A stretch of 64,000 bases of DNA from Mycoplasma procyoni (GTDB taxonomy: Bacteria > Bacillota_I > Bacilli_A > Mycoplasmatales > Metamycoplasmataceae). Every line of letters begins with the position of its first letter. Positions within the stretch are counted from its first letter, which is position 1. The notes under the pieces were generated by a model, which had not been told where the DNA came from, ran no database searches, and worked only from the letters and a program-made list of their open reading frames with translations. The position numbers and the translations under genes are program-made. The stretch lies in NCBI RefSeq assembly GCF_017052595.1, contig NZ_JAFIDB010000002.1, positions 62,001 through 126,000 on the forward strand, written 5' to 3'. Below are positions 1 to 15,917 of this stretch, in pieces.

Positions 1-3000
1 CAGAAGCTGGAGAAAGTGTTGTTGTGAATGCAAAAGATGAGCCTTTTTTAGCTATTTGTTTTCCATTGATTACCAAAGATTCTAAAGAATAATTAGTGTT
101 TTGAGTTAGATTTTGAAGGTCTAAAACAATTTTATTATTTTGAATCACATAGTCGTTCAGTGTTTTTGCGTAACCATTGCTAAATGTTGCGACAATAGAG
201 TTAGTGTTTGTGTAATCTTGAGCATTAATTAAATTTAGTTCAATATGAGCAAAATTTGGACCAATACTTGTTTGATTTAAAGAAGTAACTTTTGTGTCTT
301 CTAAAGTTTTAAAATCGGCTACAGAAATAGATTTTTTGATGTCTTTATTATCATATTGAATCTTTGTAATTCTATAGTTTGTTTCTGTTGCTAAATTATC
401 TAATAATAAAGAAATTCTATTACCATTTTTTGTGAAGTTACTAAAGGTTTTTTGTGTATTTCCGTTTAATTCTACTGTAATACTTTTCTCTGTTTCGATA
501 TCTTTTGAGTTAATAAAATTTAGATTTAATAAAGCTGAATTTTTAGTTATTTCAGACACAGAAAAAGAACTTAAATCAATTAGTTCTCTTGTTTTAAAAC
601 TGTGAATTTGATTAAAAACAAGCAGCTCTTCATTTTCATATCTTGCAGCAATTAGTTTATATGTTGTGTTTGAAATTAAAGAATTAAGATCAAAACTAAA
701 TTGATTGTTTGTTAAAGAACTGATAGCGATATTTTGGTTTAAAACATGAGAAGTATTGTTTTCTTGATAGCTAAAGTGAAGAACTAAATTGCCTTGTTTT
801 GATTCAAATCAGTTTGCATTTTCCACATTTAAAACAACTCTTGCAGAATTTTGGCTTATGTTTGAGAAAGTTGCGTTTGAAATTCTTGCTCTTGTTTTTG
901 AAGTTGTAAATACAGGATATTCAACAAGATTTTCAACTACTTTATTATTTATTTTAATGCTATTTAATCTGTATTCTGTGTTTGGATTTAAAGATTCTAA
1001 ATTAACATTAATTGAACCTGCACTTAAATTTGAAGTATTAAGTGTTACAGTTTTATTGTTACTAAATTCTACTAAAATTGTTTGATTTGGTTGAATTAAT
1101 AAAAAGTTGCTAAAAGAAATTGAAAGATTGGCACTTGTTTCATAAACTCCATTAATTCCAACTGCATCAACTTTTGCTTCTTCTAAAGTTGTAAATTCAA
1201 AATCTTTGTCTAAAACTTCAATTGTTTTTCCATTTAATAAAACATTAGAAATTGTGTATTTTGTGTGTGGTGATAAGTTGTCTAAATGAACTTCATAAAG
1301 GGAATTTTCTATATTTACAGAAGTTTTTTGGATTTTTTTACCGTCAGATAAATCAAAAGAAAAACTTTGATTTTTATAAGAATTATCTGCATTTGCAAAG
1401 GCAAAAACTAATGTTGCTGCATTATCTTTAATATCCTTTGCAGAGATGTTTTGAACTTTAATATCATCAGCTGTTTTAAATGATTTTGTGTTTATAAAAT
1501 CAATGTTTTGAACAATATCATTGATTGAAATTTCTGTAATTGAATAGTTAGTTTCAGCAACTAAATTATTTAGTTCAATGTCAAATTTTGTTTGAGAACT
1601 AATATTTGAAAAAGTTTTTTCAAATGCTTGATTGTTGTCTAATTTAACTTTAATTTTAAGTGAGTTTTCAACTACGGGATCTACATTGTTAATTGCTAAA
1701 TTAACTGAAGCATTGCTTTTTGTGATGTTTGCGATAGAAAGATTAGAAACTTCAGGTCTTCTTTTTGTGCTAAAAGATGGATAGCCAGTTTCAGGAACAA
1801 TAGCATTTGTATCAATTAAAACATAGTTAATTATGTAGTTTCTATCTGATTCAAGATTTTCAAGATTAAAAACTACATCATTTCCGCTAATTGTATAGTT
1901 ATTAAAAATGAGTTCTTTTTGAATTCCTGTGTAGTCGCTTAAATAAATTTTTATTGGCTTGTTTTGTAATAAACTAGCGCTCGCAAAGCTTAAAACAGCT
2001 TGTGCACTTGTGTATTTTTCATTTTGAATTCTTATTGATTTTAAGCTTTGTTTTGGAGCATTTCTATCGTTTGTTTTAAATCTGATGTTGGCATTATCAA
2101 GTAACAAACTTTTGTTTCTGTGAGTTGCTTCAATTAGTCTATAATAAGTATTTTCTTCCAAATTATTAAATAGAAATAATTTCTTATTTTCTTCTCAAAT
2201 AAAGGAAATTTCCTTTGTTTCGCCAGAATCTTTCTGTAATTTAAATTTAATACTTTGATTTTTTCTTAATGATTCAGGATTTAAAAAATCAATGTTTGCA
2301 ATAATGGAAGTATAGTCGCTTTGTGAGATTTGAAATGAATTAATTTTAGCATCAGGTGTTGCTGTTTGAAACTTAATTTCATTTTCTGTTTTTAGTTCTT
2401 TTTGATTTATTGTAAAGTTGCTTAAAACATATTCTGTTTTAGGTTGTAAATTTTCTAAAACTAAATTGAAATAATCATTTGTTTTTGCAACGTTTTTAAA
2501 TTCTTTCTTTTGACCATTAAGATCAAAACTTAAAGAATCTATAGAAGTTAAATCTGGATAGACTTTAAAGTAGAATTTAGTTGAATCTCCGTCTGTTTCA
2601 ATAAAGTATGAACTTTTAATTGTGTAGAATTTTTTAGAAGTTGAAAAGTCAATTGTTTGTCTAAAAGCTACAAAATCATCTCTTTCTAAAGCTATAAATT
2701 TGTAGTTTGAGCTTTCTTCTAAATCGCTAATTTTAAACTCTAAATTGTCCCCATTAAAACTGTAAGACTTCATTTCTTTTTCAATAATTTGATCATCTTT
2801 TTGCAACTGAATTTTAAATTTGGTGCTTGAGGTTAAAAGTTCTTTGTTCTTTGTGAAGAAAGAAAAACGCATAACTGTTGGTTCAAGTTCTTTTAAGCTC
2901 GCTTCTAAAACATTAAATTTCTTAATTTCTTTAGTTCTGAAATTAAATTCTTGATTTGAGGAATAAACTGAATCAAAATCATAGTTAGCATGCATTATAT

Positions 3001-3676
3001 AAGTTGTATTAGGTTTAAACTTTTTAAAAAAGTGAAGATGAAACTCATTTTTCTGTGTGCTAAAGTCATAAAAATCTTCAGAAGATACAACGTGTCCGTC
3101 CTCAGAAGCAAAACGAAAATTAAGGATTTTCCCTTTTTCTAATAATTCACCATTTCTTAAATAAACAACGGCATCCATTGAATCTTCACTAATATTTTTA
3201 AACACAACATTTTCTACTGTTAAAACTTTTTGTTTTGTTTTAAAAGTTGGATTAGCTATTTCCATTTTAGATTTGATGTTGTTAATTCATAAATCGCTGA
3301 TTTTGTATTCTGTGTTTGGTTGAAGGTTACTTAGTGTAATTTCAAGCTGGTTTTTGTTTCTGTTAATTTTAGTTGGTTTTGTGAGTTCTGTATCTGAATT
3401 TAGTTTTAAAACAATACGATCGATGTCAATTTCTTGAGGAAGTGAAGCAAATTCTAATTCTAAATCAGCGTATTTATCATCTATATTTTTTTCGCTAAAG
3501 TTAACTAAATTAGCCTCTTTTAAAACTGGTTTTGGGTCTGGTTTTGGTTGTTGTGTTGGTGTTTTTTTAAGACCGAATAATAAACCAATTCCAACTCCTG
3601 ATGCAACAATAACTGAAGCAGCAAGGGAGCTTAAAATTATGATTGCTTTTTTCTTTTTGTTTGTTTTGTTTTCCAT
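1..3676 (-). CDS. Giant repeat-domain surface protein (C-terminus outside window)
   Basis: At least 1225 residues read through several TGA (Trp) codons (for example at 3287, 2195 and 809), with no TAA/TAG before the left edge. The N-terminus is short and basic, followed by a hydrophobic helix (about residues 10-36) with no lipobox Cys, so a signal anchor is likelier than a lipoprotein. A Pro/Lys/Gln linker follows, then about 12 repeats of roughly 100 residues. Each repeat has a core like 'LxPNTEYxL' and ends in 'F(K/T/S)T', suggesting Ig/FN3-like beta domains of the kind annotated DUF1410 in ureaplasmas and mycoplasmas (not searched). Start: ATG at 3676 behind an AAGGAATA ribosome site. Function unknown; adhesion or a protease scaffold is possible. 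The same repeat style occurs in the proteins at 22671-25175 and 46215-51323. Confidence 0.8.
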
Positions 3677-3761
3677 ATTATTCCTTAAGTATGTATTATT
3701 ATAAAAAATTAAAAAAGAAAAAATACTTTTTTAAAGTTTTTTCTTCCTTTTGTGAAATATT

Positions 3762-4487
3762 TTAGATTTCTGAATATTTTTTTGGTCTTGGAAGTGGAAG
3801 GCGCTTGTGTTCTGTTATTTTGTGTTGCCTCTCAATTAAGTTAATAATATTGGAATCTAGTTTTGTTTTATCTTTTATATATTGATCAAAATCGTCATAG
3901 CTAAAGCCTAATTCTGCTTCGTCGCTTTGGTTGTCTCAAAGACCTGCTGTAGGGGTTTTTAAGATGATTGATTCAGGGATTCCGATTTCTCTGGACATTT
4001 GTCTTACTTCGCCTTTTGTTAGCTGTACAATAGGCAATAAATCAACTCCACCATCTCCATATTTAGTGAAGTATCCTAAAAACATTTCTGAAAGGTTATC
4101 AGTACCTAAAACTAAGTATCTTTTGTCTTGAGCAAGGGCGTAAAGGGTTGTCATTCTTAGACGTGGTTTGATGTTTGCGATTGCTAGTTTGTTTGAAAGA
4201 TCGAAGTTTTGGATCATTGTTTCATAAGTTGATTTGAGATCGATTGTGATGTTTGGAATATTAAATTTGGTTGTTAGTTGTTTGATGTCGTCTAAATCCT
4301 TTTCCATGCTGTTAATTGGCATTATTACACCAAGCATATTATCTGGAAAAGCTTTTTTAGCAATTGCTGCTACTAATGAAGAATCGATTCCGCCTGAAAG
4401 ACCGACAATTACTCCATCCATGTTTGCTTTTTTTACTTCATCTTTTAGTCATTGGACTAGATAATTAAAATAGTTTGTATAATTCAT
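3762..4487 (-). CDS. nadE: NH3-dependent NAD+ synthetase
   Basis: A 241-residue cytoplasmic enzyme that amidates deamido-NAD to NAD with ATP and ammonia. The PP-loop motif GLSGGIDSS (about residues 29-37) binds ATP pyrophosphate, and the downstream GTDNLSE and TKYGDGGVD segments are typical of NadE. There is no N-terminal glutaminase domain, so ammonia is the nitrogen donor, as in other short NadE proteins. The ATG at 4487 adds 22 residues to the first internal Met and gives the usual family length; TGA Trp codons occur near both ends. It lies between the rpoC terminator and the giant surface gene, all on the minus strand. Confidence 0.95.
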
Positions 4488-4533
4488 AAAGTAATTTTAC
4501 TTCAAAAAGGCAAAATGGCACAAATTAAAATAA

Positions 4534-4559
4534 AAAAATGCTGAAAATACAGCATTTTT
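4534..4559 (-). terminator. Rho-independent terminator after rpoC
   Basis: A perfect 10-bp stem (4534-4543 with 4550-4559, core AATGCTG/CAGCATT) and 6-base loop, followed on the minus strand by a run of T. It lies just past the rpoC stop and ends the rpoBC transcript. Confidence 0.85.
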
Positions 4560-4567
4560 AGTGTTTA

Positions 4568-8790
<4,223 letters not shown>

Positions 8791-8791
<1 letters not shown>

Positions 8792-11700
8792 TAATATTCA
8801 CCTTCTTCTGAGTCCTCTCCGTATTCTACATCATCTAAAATATTTGTTTTATATTCACTTAAAAAGTCTCTTGAGTACTCTTCTTCGATTCCGATTGTGT
8901 CATCTTCGATCATTTGAGTATCTTCGTTTTCATAATCGCTGTAATTTTGTTCTTCAATGTCTTTTTTGTGAACTTCTAGTTTAATACCTAAACCCCTTAA
9001 TTCATAAGCAAGAACGTTAAATGATTCTGGCATACCTGGTTTAGGGATTTTCCCACCAATTGCAAGTGAGTTATAAAGGATATTTCTTCCTTGAATATTA
9101 TCTGATTTGTAAGTTAGTAATTCTTGTAAAACAGTTGCTGCTCCAAAGGCTTCAAGAGCTCATGTTTCCATCTCTCCAAATCTTTGTCCCCCGTTTTGAG
9201 ACTTACCCCCAAGTGGTTGTTGAGTAATTAGTGAGTAAGGTCCAACACTACGTGCATTCATCTTATCATCAACCATGTGTTGTAGTTTTAGCATGTACAT
9301 GATTCCTACAGAAACTTCATTGTCAAAAGGAAGTCCTGTAATTCCGTCATAAAGCTTGAATTTCCCTGTTTCAGGTAGTTGAGCATCTTTTAATAAACTC
9401 TTAATTTCGTTGTTTTTAACTCCATCAAATACAGGAGAAACGAATTTAACATTAAGTTTTTTAGCAGCCATTCCTAAGTGTAGCTCAAGAACTTGACCGA
9501 TGTTCATACGTGATGGCACCCCTTGTGGGTTAAGAAGAATATCAACTGGTGTTCCATCTTCTAAATAAGGCATGTCTTCAACTGGTAGAACTAAAGAGAT
9601 AACCCCTTTGTTTCCGTGACGTCCAGCCATTTTATCCCCAACTTTGATTTTTCTCTTTTGAGCAATGAAAACTTTAACAATTTTGTCAATTCCATCTTCA
9701 AGACTGTCTCCGTTTGCTCTTGAAAGAATTTGCACATCAATAACTGTACCAGCATCTCCATGTTTTACTTTTAGAGAAGTATCTTTTTGGTTTGAAGCTT
9801 TAGCTCCAAAAATAGCGTTAAGTAGTTTTTCTTCTGGTGTAGGGTTTTCTTCACCTTTTGGACTTGTACGCCCTACTAAGTAATCTCCTGCACTAACTTC
9901 AGAACCAACACGAACAATACCATTTTCGTCTAAGTGTCTTTTTGCTTTTAGTGAGGCATTTGGGATGTCAGCTGTTAGAATGTCATCTCCAACTTTTGAA
10001 ACTCTGAATTGAATTGTTTGTTCTTCAATGTGAATTGATGTAAACACATCGTCTTTAACAAGTCTTTCGTTGATGATAATAGCATCCTCGAAGTTGAATC
10101 CGTTTCATGTTGAAAAGGCAACTAAAACGTTTTTACCAAGAGCAAGCTCTCCATCTTTTGTTGAAGGACCATCACAAATTAAGTCTCCAGCTTTAACTTT
10201 TTGACCTACTTGAACGATTGGTTTTTGTGTAATGATTGTACCTTGGTTAGATCTTTCAAAAATTCTAAGTGTGTAAGTTAGAATTTCTTCTTTTGGTTCG
10301 TTTGATTTGATTTGAATTTTTGTTGAATCAACGAAAATAACTTCTCCGTCTTTTCTAGCTCTTAAGTTTGTTGCTGCATATTTGGCAACATCGTGTTCAA
10401 CACCTGTTCCAACAAATGGAGCTTCTGATTGAACTAATGGAACTGCTTGACGTTGCATGTTCGCACCCATCAGTGCACGGTTGGCATCGTCATTTTCTAG
10501 GAAAGGAATTGCACTAGCAGCAATAGAAGTCATTTGTTTTGAAGCAACGTCAACATAGTCAACAGCTTCCGGTTTAACTAATTGGTATTGGTGATCTTTT
10601 CTAACTGTGATTGTATCACCTAAAATTCTATTATTTTCATCAACTGTAATTGATGATTGAGCAAATGTGTAACCATATTCTTGCACAGCTGTTAGTCATT
10701 CGATTTTGTCATAGTTAACAACACCGTTTTCTACAGCATAATAAGGAGTTTGGATGAATCCATAGTCATCAACTTTTGAGTATGATGCAAGGTTAAGAAT
10801 CAACCCGATGTTTTGTCCCTCTGGTGTTTCGATTGGACAAATACGTCCATAGTGAGTAGCATGAACGTCACGAACCTCGAATTGAGCTGTATCTCTGTTA
10901 AGACCTCCAGGTCCAAGAGATGTAATTCTTCTTTTGTTTGCAATTTCAGCTAATGGGTTAATTTGATCCATGAACTGTGAAAGTTTTGATGAGTTAAAGA
11001 ATGTTTTGAATTGGTTGTAAATTGGTTTGTTGTTTGTAATTGATTTAGGTGTAATTTTGTCAATTTCTTTTGAAGAAAGTTTTTCTTTTGCGTGTTTTTC
11101 AAGTTTTGTAAGACCAATAATGAATTGGTTTTGTAATAACTCACCAACTCCAACGATTCTTTTATTAACTAGAGAATCTGGGTCATCTTCTTTTCCTAAG
11201 TTATCAATTAGGTTGAAGTAGTAAGAAATAGTTGCAATAAGGTCAGAAATTAATAGATGCATTTCTTTTGAAGTTGGATCGTTAGCAATAACTAAAGTAG
11301 GTTCTTTTTCAGTTTCCATTGCTTTTTTAGAAGATCAAACTCTAACCATTATTACTTTGGTTCTTTTTGCAAGTTCTGGATTAACTTCAAGTTGTCTTCC
11401 ATAAACTTCTTTATCAATTTCTGGAATTTCTACTGTTGGTAAAATACCTTTATCATATTGTTTTTGAATTTCAGCAGCTAATTTAGGAGTAACTAGTGTT
11501 CCTTTTGCATAAAGAACTTCACCTTGTTTTGTAACAAGATCTTGTGCTAAGTATGTTTCAAGAATTCTTTCTACAAGGTTAAGTTTTCTGTTAAGCATGT
11601 ATCTACCAGTTCTTGATAGATTGTATCTTCTTTCATTGAAAAGAGTAGTTGGAATTAAATTGGCAACAGCTTCATCAGTGATTCTGTCCCCTTTTCTAAT

Positions 11701-12447
11701 AATTCTGTAAATGCTTTCTAGGTTTTCTTTAGAGTTGTAGTTTTTCTCTTTTTTCAGTGATTCTAAAAGAACTTCTGAAGTTCCAAAAAGTTGTGAAATT
11801 GTTTCTTTTTGTAGTCCTAAAGCATTTAAAAATGAGATTAATGAAATATTTTTGTGTTTGTCAATTCTGATTTTTACTGTATCGATTGTGTTCCCTGTAA
11901 CTCTGTGAAAGATTTCGATTCATGATCCTAATTGAGGCAAGATTTCAACTTTGTTAAATAAGTCATCCGCTTGTTTATTACGCACGTTTCTTCCGAAGTA
12001 TGCTCCAGCAGATCTAATAAGTTGTGAAACGATTACTTTTTCAGAACCATTAATAACAAAAGTACCACCATTAGTCATTAGTGGTAATTCACCATAAAGA
12101 ACTTCATTTGGTTCTAATTCCCCTGTTTCAACTGTATGTTTTCTTAATGTTGCATAAATTTTACATACATATGAAGTTCCTTTTTGTTTAGCTTCTTTGA
12201 TCGCCAAAAACTCGTCTTCAGGCAGTTCTAATCTTACTGTCCCTTTCATGTATTGAATTTCAATTTTTCCATTTGTTGAAATAATTGGATAAATTTTATT
12301 TAGTGCTTCTTCAATTCCTTCTTCCAAGAATCATCTAAAAGACTTTCTTTGTGTTTCAAGAAAGTCTGGTGTTTCTAGTGATTGTTTAGTTTTTGAATAG
12401 TCACGTCTTTGTGTTTTTGGTCCAAATTTTTTAATTTTATATTCCAT
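8791..12447 (-). CDS. rpoB: DNA-directed RNA polymerase subunit beta
   Basis: A 1218-residue beta subunit of RNA polymerase. Recognisable blocks include the rifampicin-region [17 protein letters not shown] (near 10880), [15 protein letters not shown] (near 9630) and the C-terminal [17 protein letters not shown]. The C-terminus is an acidic tail of about 50 residues rich in Asp, Glu and Tyr (8791-8940), longer and more acidic than needed for the core. Start at 12447 follows AGGAAGGGATTTAGCC, a good ribosome site. Unlike the common rplJL-rpoBC order, the gene upstream is rpmA, separated by a terminator and a new promoter. Confidence 0.98.
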
Positions 12448-12494
12448 TTTTGGCTAAATCCCTTCCTCTTTGCGTTTAAAATAATAGTTTTTGA

Positions 12495-12500
12495 ATTATA
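12495..12500 (-). promoter_or_regulatory. rpoB promoter -10 box
   Basis: TATAAT on the minus strand, 48 bases before the rpoB start and downstream of the rpmA terminator. The -35 region is weak (T-rich, about 12518-12523). Confidence 0.6.
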
Positions 12501-12524
12501 CCATTTTTTTTAAAAAAATAAACA

Positions 12525-12552
12525 AATAACTAGACTGAAAAATCTAGTTATT
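12525..12552 (-). terminator. Terminator after rpmA
   Basis: A perfect 10-bp inverted repeat AATAACTAGA/TCTAGTTATT with an 8-base loop, then a T-rich stretch on the minus strand. It separates rplU-rpmA from rpoBC. Confidence 0.8.
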
Positions 12553-12568
12553 GTCTAAAAAAATATTT

Positions 12569-12826
12569 TTATTGTTTTTCTGAATAAACAGAAGCAACTT
12601 TTCTATTTCTTTTTGTTTCGAATTTTACGTATCCATCTATTAATGAATAAAGTGTGTCATCATTTCCACGACCTACATTATTTCCAGGGAAGATTTTTGT
12701 TCCTCTTTGTCTGAAAATAATTGCTCCAGCACTCGCGAATTGACCATCACTTAATTTAACACCTAGACGTCTACCGATGGAATCTCTACCGTTTCTGGTG
12801 GATCCCCCTGCTTTGGTTTTTGCCAT
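12569..12826 (-). CDS. rpmA: 50S ribosomal protein L27
   Basis: An 85-residue ribosomal protein, at the peptidyl-transferase centre of the large subunit. The typical start [16 protein letters not shown] and the [10 protein letters not shown] block are present. It begins directly with the mature form: the N-terminal extension ending in FFA that Firmicutes remove with the protease Prp is absent, and no prp gene lies between rplU and rpmA (only 6 bases separate them). The ribosome site lies within the last codons of rplU, so coupling is likely. Confidence 0.97.
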   Translation of the reverse strand: MAKTKAGGSTRNGRDSIGRRLGVKLSDGQFASAGAIIFRQRGTKIFPGNNVGRGNDDTLYSLIDGYVKFETKRNRKVASVYSEKQ

Positions 12827-12832
12827 TTTAAA

Positions 12833-13132
12833 TTATCCTTTCAATTCTGTTATTTTTACACGAGTGTAAGGTTGTCTATGACCTAATTTTCTCTTGTGTG
12901 TAGATTTAGCGTTGTGACGGTAAACAACTAATTTTTTAGCTTTACCTTGTTTTTCAATCACACCTTCAACTACAGCTCCGTTTACAAAAGGTGTACCAAC
13001 TTTTTTGTCTAATACTAACACTTCTTTAAAGCTTACTTTTTCTCCTTCAGCTCCTTCGATTTTCTCGATAAAGATTGTGTCTCCAACTTTAACAATAAGT
13101 TGTTTTCCACCAGTCTTAATTACTGCAAACAT
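12833..13132 (-). CDS. rplU: 50S ribosomal protein L21
   Basis: A 99-residue large-subunit ribosomal protein. The start MFAVIKTGGKQ and the C-terminal KRKLGHRQPYTRVKI are diagnostic. The frame is open further upstream to 13210, but the ATG at 13132 has an AAGGAGGACATC ribosome site and matches the family start; the upstream stretch is the structured leader. It is co-transcribed with rpmA. Confidence 0.97.
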   Translation of the reverse strand: MFAVIKTGGKQLIVKVGDTIFIEKIEGAEGEKVSFKEVLVLDKKVGTPFVNGAVVEGVIEKQGKAKKLVVYRHNAKSTHKRKLGHRQPYTRVKITELKG

Positions 13133-13205
13133 GATGTCCTCCTTATAGTGGCTCATCCTTGAGGTGCTATGCTTGTAAACCTCTTCGGTATGGTTACATA
13201 AGTAA
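13133..13205 (-). ncRNA. L21-type leader RNA
   Basis: The 5' leader of rplU is strikingly GC-richer than its surroundings. On the minus strand it holds a GAGGT...ACCTC hairpin (arms 13175-13179 and 13157-13161) plus further pairable blocks before AAGGAGG. Firmicute rplU leaders include a known autoregulatory structure (Rfam L21_leader), where L21 is thought to bind its own mRNA. Match to that family is inferred from position and base composition; a covariance search is needed. Confidence 0.55.
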
Positions 13206-13211
13206 CGCATA

Positions 13212-13242
13212 AATTATACTACTTTTATTAATTTTTTGTCAC
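13212..13242 (-). promoter_or_regulatory. rplU-rpmA promoter
   Basis: On the minus strand TATAAT (13212-13217) preceded by GTGACA (13237-13242) with a 19-base spacer. This places transcription start near 13205, giving a leader of about 73 bases. Confidence 0.55.
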
Positions 13243-13310
13243 TTATTTTGACTTTAATTTAAAAAGTTGATTTTTGTGTGTATTTTTTCTGTATTTTTTG
13301 CTTTTTTAGT

Positions 13311-15137
13311 TTATTTAAAGATCTTTTTACCAATTTTTTCGAATAATTTTATTTTCTCATCAAGCACTGCAAAAGCTTTTTCGTAGATTTTTGAGTCATT
13401 TAAATCAACTCCAGCATCTTTTAATAACTGAATTGGTCAATCTTTTGAACCGGCAGATAAGAATTTATTGATGTAGTTTTGTAGTTCTTCTGTTCCACTT
13501 TCTTTATATTTTTGGAAAAAGACATTAGCAACTATAAATCCAATTGCATATTTATAAACATAGAAGTTGTAGTAGAAGTGCGGAACCATAACTGAATAAA
13601 CGTTTCTTGGATCACCTGTTTTAACTTTTTCAGGGTTATTTGTGTATTTTTTCATTGTTTCCACATATAAATCTTCAAATGCTTTATATGATTTTACAGG
13701 AATTCCAGCATCTATTTTTTTGTATAACTCAAATTCATAGTTTGCTCATTGAGTCTGTTTAACTACTGTACCCATGAAATCATTGATTGATTCTTGTAGT
13801 AAATAGAATTTCATTGTGTCCTTTTTTGAGTTTTTATACATGTGATCAAAAAGCATTAATTCATTGAAAATTGAAGCTATTTCTGCTAAGAAAATTGGGT
13901 ATGCAGCAAGCTCAAATGGTTGGTTTTCATCTGAGTATCATGAGTGCATTGAGTGTCCCATTTCATGAGCTAAAGTAGAAACAGCATCTAAAGTTCCGTT
14001 GAAGTTCATTAAGATGTATTTTTTATCAATTCCAAAGTGACCACCAATTGAATAAGCTCCCCCTCTTTTGTTTTGAACTGGTAAATAATCAACTCATCTT
14101 TGCTTGATTGCTTCTTTAACCTTGTTTAAATAAACAGTTCCTAAAGGTTCTACTGCTTTATAAAGTAACTCTTGAGCTTCTTCAATTGAGTAGTCTTCCT
14201 TAACTTTAACTAAAGGTAAGTTTAAGTCTCATTTTTTTGGTTTTCTATTGTATTTTTTAGTGTGGAATGCTTTTAGCAGTTTTTGATATTTATCATAAGA
14301 ACCTTTGTATTTTTGCACAGAACTAAAGAGTGTTTCTAGTAATTCAACACTCACTTTATCACTGAAGATTTCAGCTTCTGTTAAGGAATTAAATTTTCTT
14401 GAAATAGCTGCTGTAGATTTGTTTCTTAAGTGAGCTTCTAATAAAGAAGAAAAGGTTTCTTTGTGTCCTAAATAACCTTCAAAAAAGTTTTTGTAAGTTT
14501 CTTTTCTTAATGTTTCATCTTTGTTTTTCATCAATTTTGCATATGTTGATGGATTTAGTGTGTATTCTTTTCCTTTTGAGTCTCTTGGCTTTTGGAATTT
14601 TGTTTCTGAGTCTCTTAAGATTGCAAAAGTTTCTTGTAAAGCGATTTGTCCTTTAGAAACTTCTGAAAGGTAATCTTCAATTTTGTCGTCTAGCTTGTGT
14701 GAAAAAGAATCGATGATTCCATCAATTTCTTTTTTGTAAATAGCAACTCTTGGATCGTTTTTTCAAGCTTGCATTTTGTCAATGTTTTTGAAAAATCTGT
14801 TTTTTTCAGATCCTAATTCTTTCATGAAGATTTGGTATTTATTCATGAAAATACCAAAAACTTTAGTTGTTTCTGGATCAACTAAATTTGTATTTCTTTT
14901 GTTTGAGATATAGTTATAAACCTTGTTGAAATAGATTTGAAACTCTTTGCTTTTTTCTTTGTATGCAATAAATTCTTCAATACTTTGGTATTGTTTTTCT
15001 TTATTCTCAACTAAAACTTTTGTATATTGATCTAATCCTTCAATTAGTTCTTCAATTGTTTTTCCTTGTAATAAGTCTTCTAAATCAAATTTGTATTGAT
15101 TAGGTATTTCTTTGTAATTATTATATTTTTTTATCAT
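13311..15137 (-). CDS. pepF: Oligoendopeptidase F (M3 family), copy 1
   Basis: A 608-residue cytoplasmic zinc metallopeptidase that degrades short peptides. The zinc site [10 protein letters not shown] is encoded near 13970, and the C-terminal [17 protein letters not shown] block is typical of PepF. The ATG at 15137 starts [19 protein letters not shown], matching the family N-terminus. It is last in the dnaX-to-rsmI run, 42 bases after rsmI. A second 608-residue paralogue lies at 53409-55235, with the same motifs and N-terminal pattern but clearly different sequence. Confidence 0.95.
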
Positions 15138-15179
15138 ATTAAAATGATACTACATTTTTAAATATTAAGTTGATAAGTC

Positions 15180-15917
15180 TTAAAAATCTCTTTGTTGTGC
15201 TTTTGAAAATTTTTGATATTTATTAACTTTTTGCTTTATTTTTTGCTCTTGTTTGATTTTAAAACAGAGGGTGTATTCGCCTTTGATGACTTCTGGTAAT
15301 TGAGCTAAAATTTCTTTAGGATTACCTAAAAAATGCTTTTCAAACATTTTTGTGATTTCTTTAGATAAAAAGACATCAACTTGATCGCCAAATACAGAAT
15401 CTAAGTCCTCTAAAGTTGCTATAAGTTTGTGTGGAGAAACATAAATAATATAGTTTCCAGGAATCAATTCAGCAAGCTCTTTTTGTCTTTGTGAGCTTTT
15501 ATCTTTTAGAAAACCTAAAAAGCTAAAAGTTCCATAGAACGGAGATAAAACAAAAGAGGAAATAGCAGCATTAGGACCTGGAATAATTTCTAATTTGATG
15601 TTTAATTCATTTGCTTTTTCAATCAAAATAAAGCCTGGATCAGAGATTTTAGGCATTCCTGCATCAGATACAAGAGCAATTTTTTGGTTCTGTTCAAATA
15701 AAGAAAAAATGTAGTCTATTTTTTCTTTTTCATTGAATTTGTGATAAGAAATTAGCTTTTTGTTTTTGATTTCTAAATGGTTCAGTAACTTTTGAGTCAC
15801 TCTTGTGTCTTCACATAAAATAACATCAACTAAATTTAGTGTTTTTATAGCTCTTAAAGTAATATCTTCGAGATTTCCAATCGGAGTTCCTACTATGTAA
15901 ATTTTATTTTCTTCCAT
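15180..15917 (-). CDS. rsmI: 16S rRNA (cytidine-1402-2'-O)-methyltransferase
   Basis: A 245-residue SAM-dependent enzyme that methylates the ribose of C1402 in the ribosomal P site. The TP-methylase signatures YIVGTPIGNLEDITLRA (residues 7-23), CEDTRVTQKLL, VSDAGMPKISDPG and GPNAAISSFVLSPF are all present. The Lys/Gln-rich C-terminal tail is short. Its start overlaps the holB end by 14 bases, as expected in this conserved operon. Confidence 0.95.
   Translation of the reverse strand: MEENKIYIVGTPIGNLEDITLRAIKTLNLVDVILCEDTRVTQKLLNHLEIKNKKLISYHKFNEKEKIDYIFSLFEQNQKIALVSDAGMPKISDPGFILIEKANELNIKLEIIPGPNAAISSFVLSPFYGTFSFLGFLKDKSSQRQKELAELIPGNYIIYVSPHKLIATLEDLDSVFGDQVDVFLSKEITKMFEKHFLGNPKEILAQLPEVIKGEYTLCFKIKQEQKIKQKVNKYQKFSKAQQRDF

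Noticed and set aside
789-1085. 98-codon plus-strand frame inside the giant surface gene
   Set aside because: Lies opposite a long continuous coding frame, with no ribosome site and biased composition; a shadow.
13133-13210. Upstream in-frame extension of rplU to 13210
   Set aside because: The stretch is a structured leader behind a promoter, and the ATG at 13132 has AAGGAGG and the family start.
12448-13311. Ribosomal superoperon rplKAJL next to rpoBC
   Set aside because: Only rplU and rpmA precede rpoB here; no rplJ or rplL frames present.
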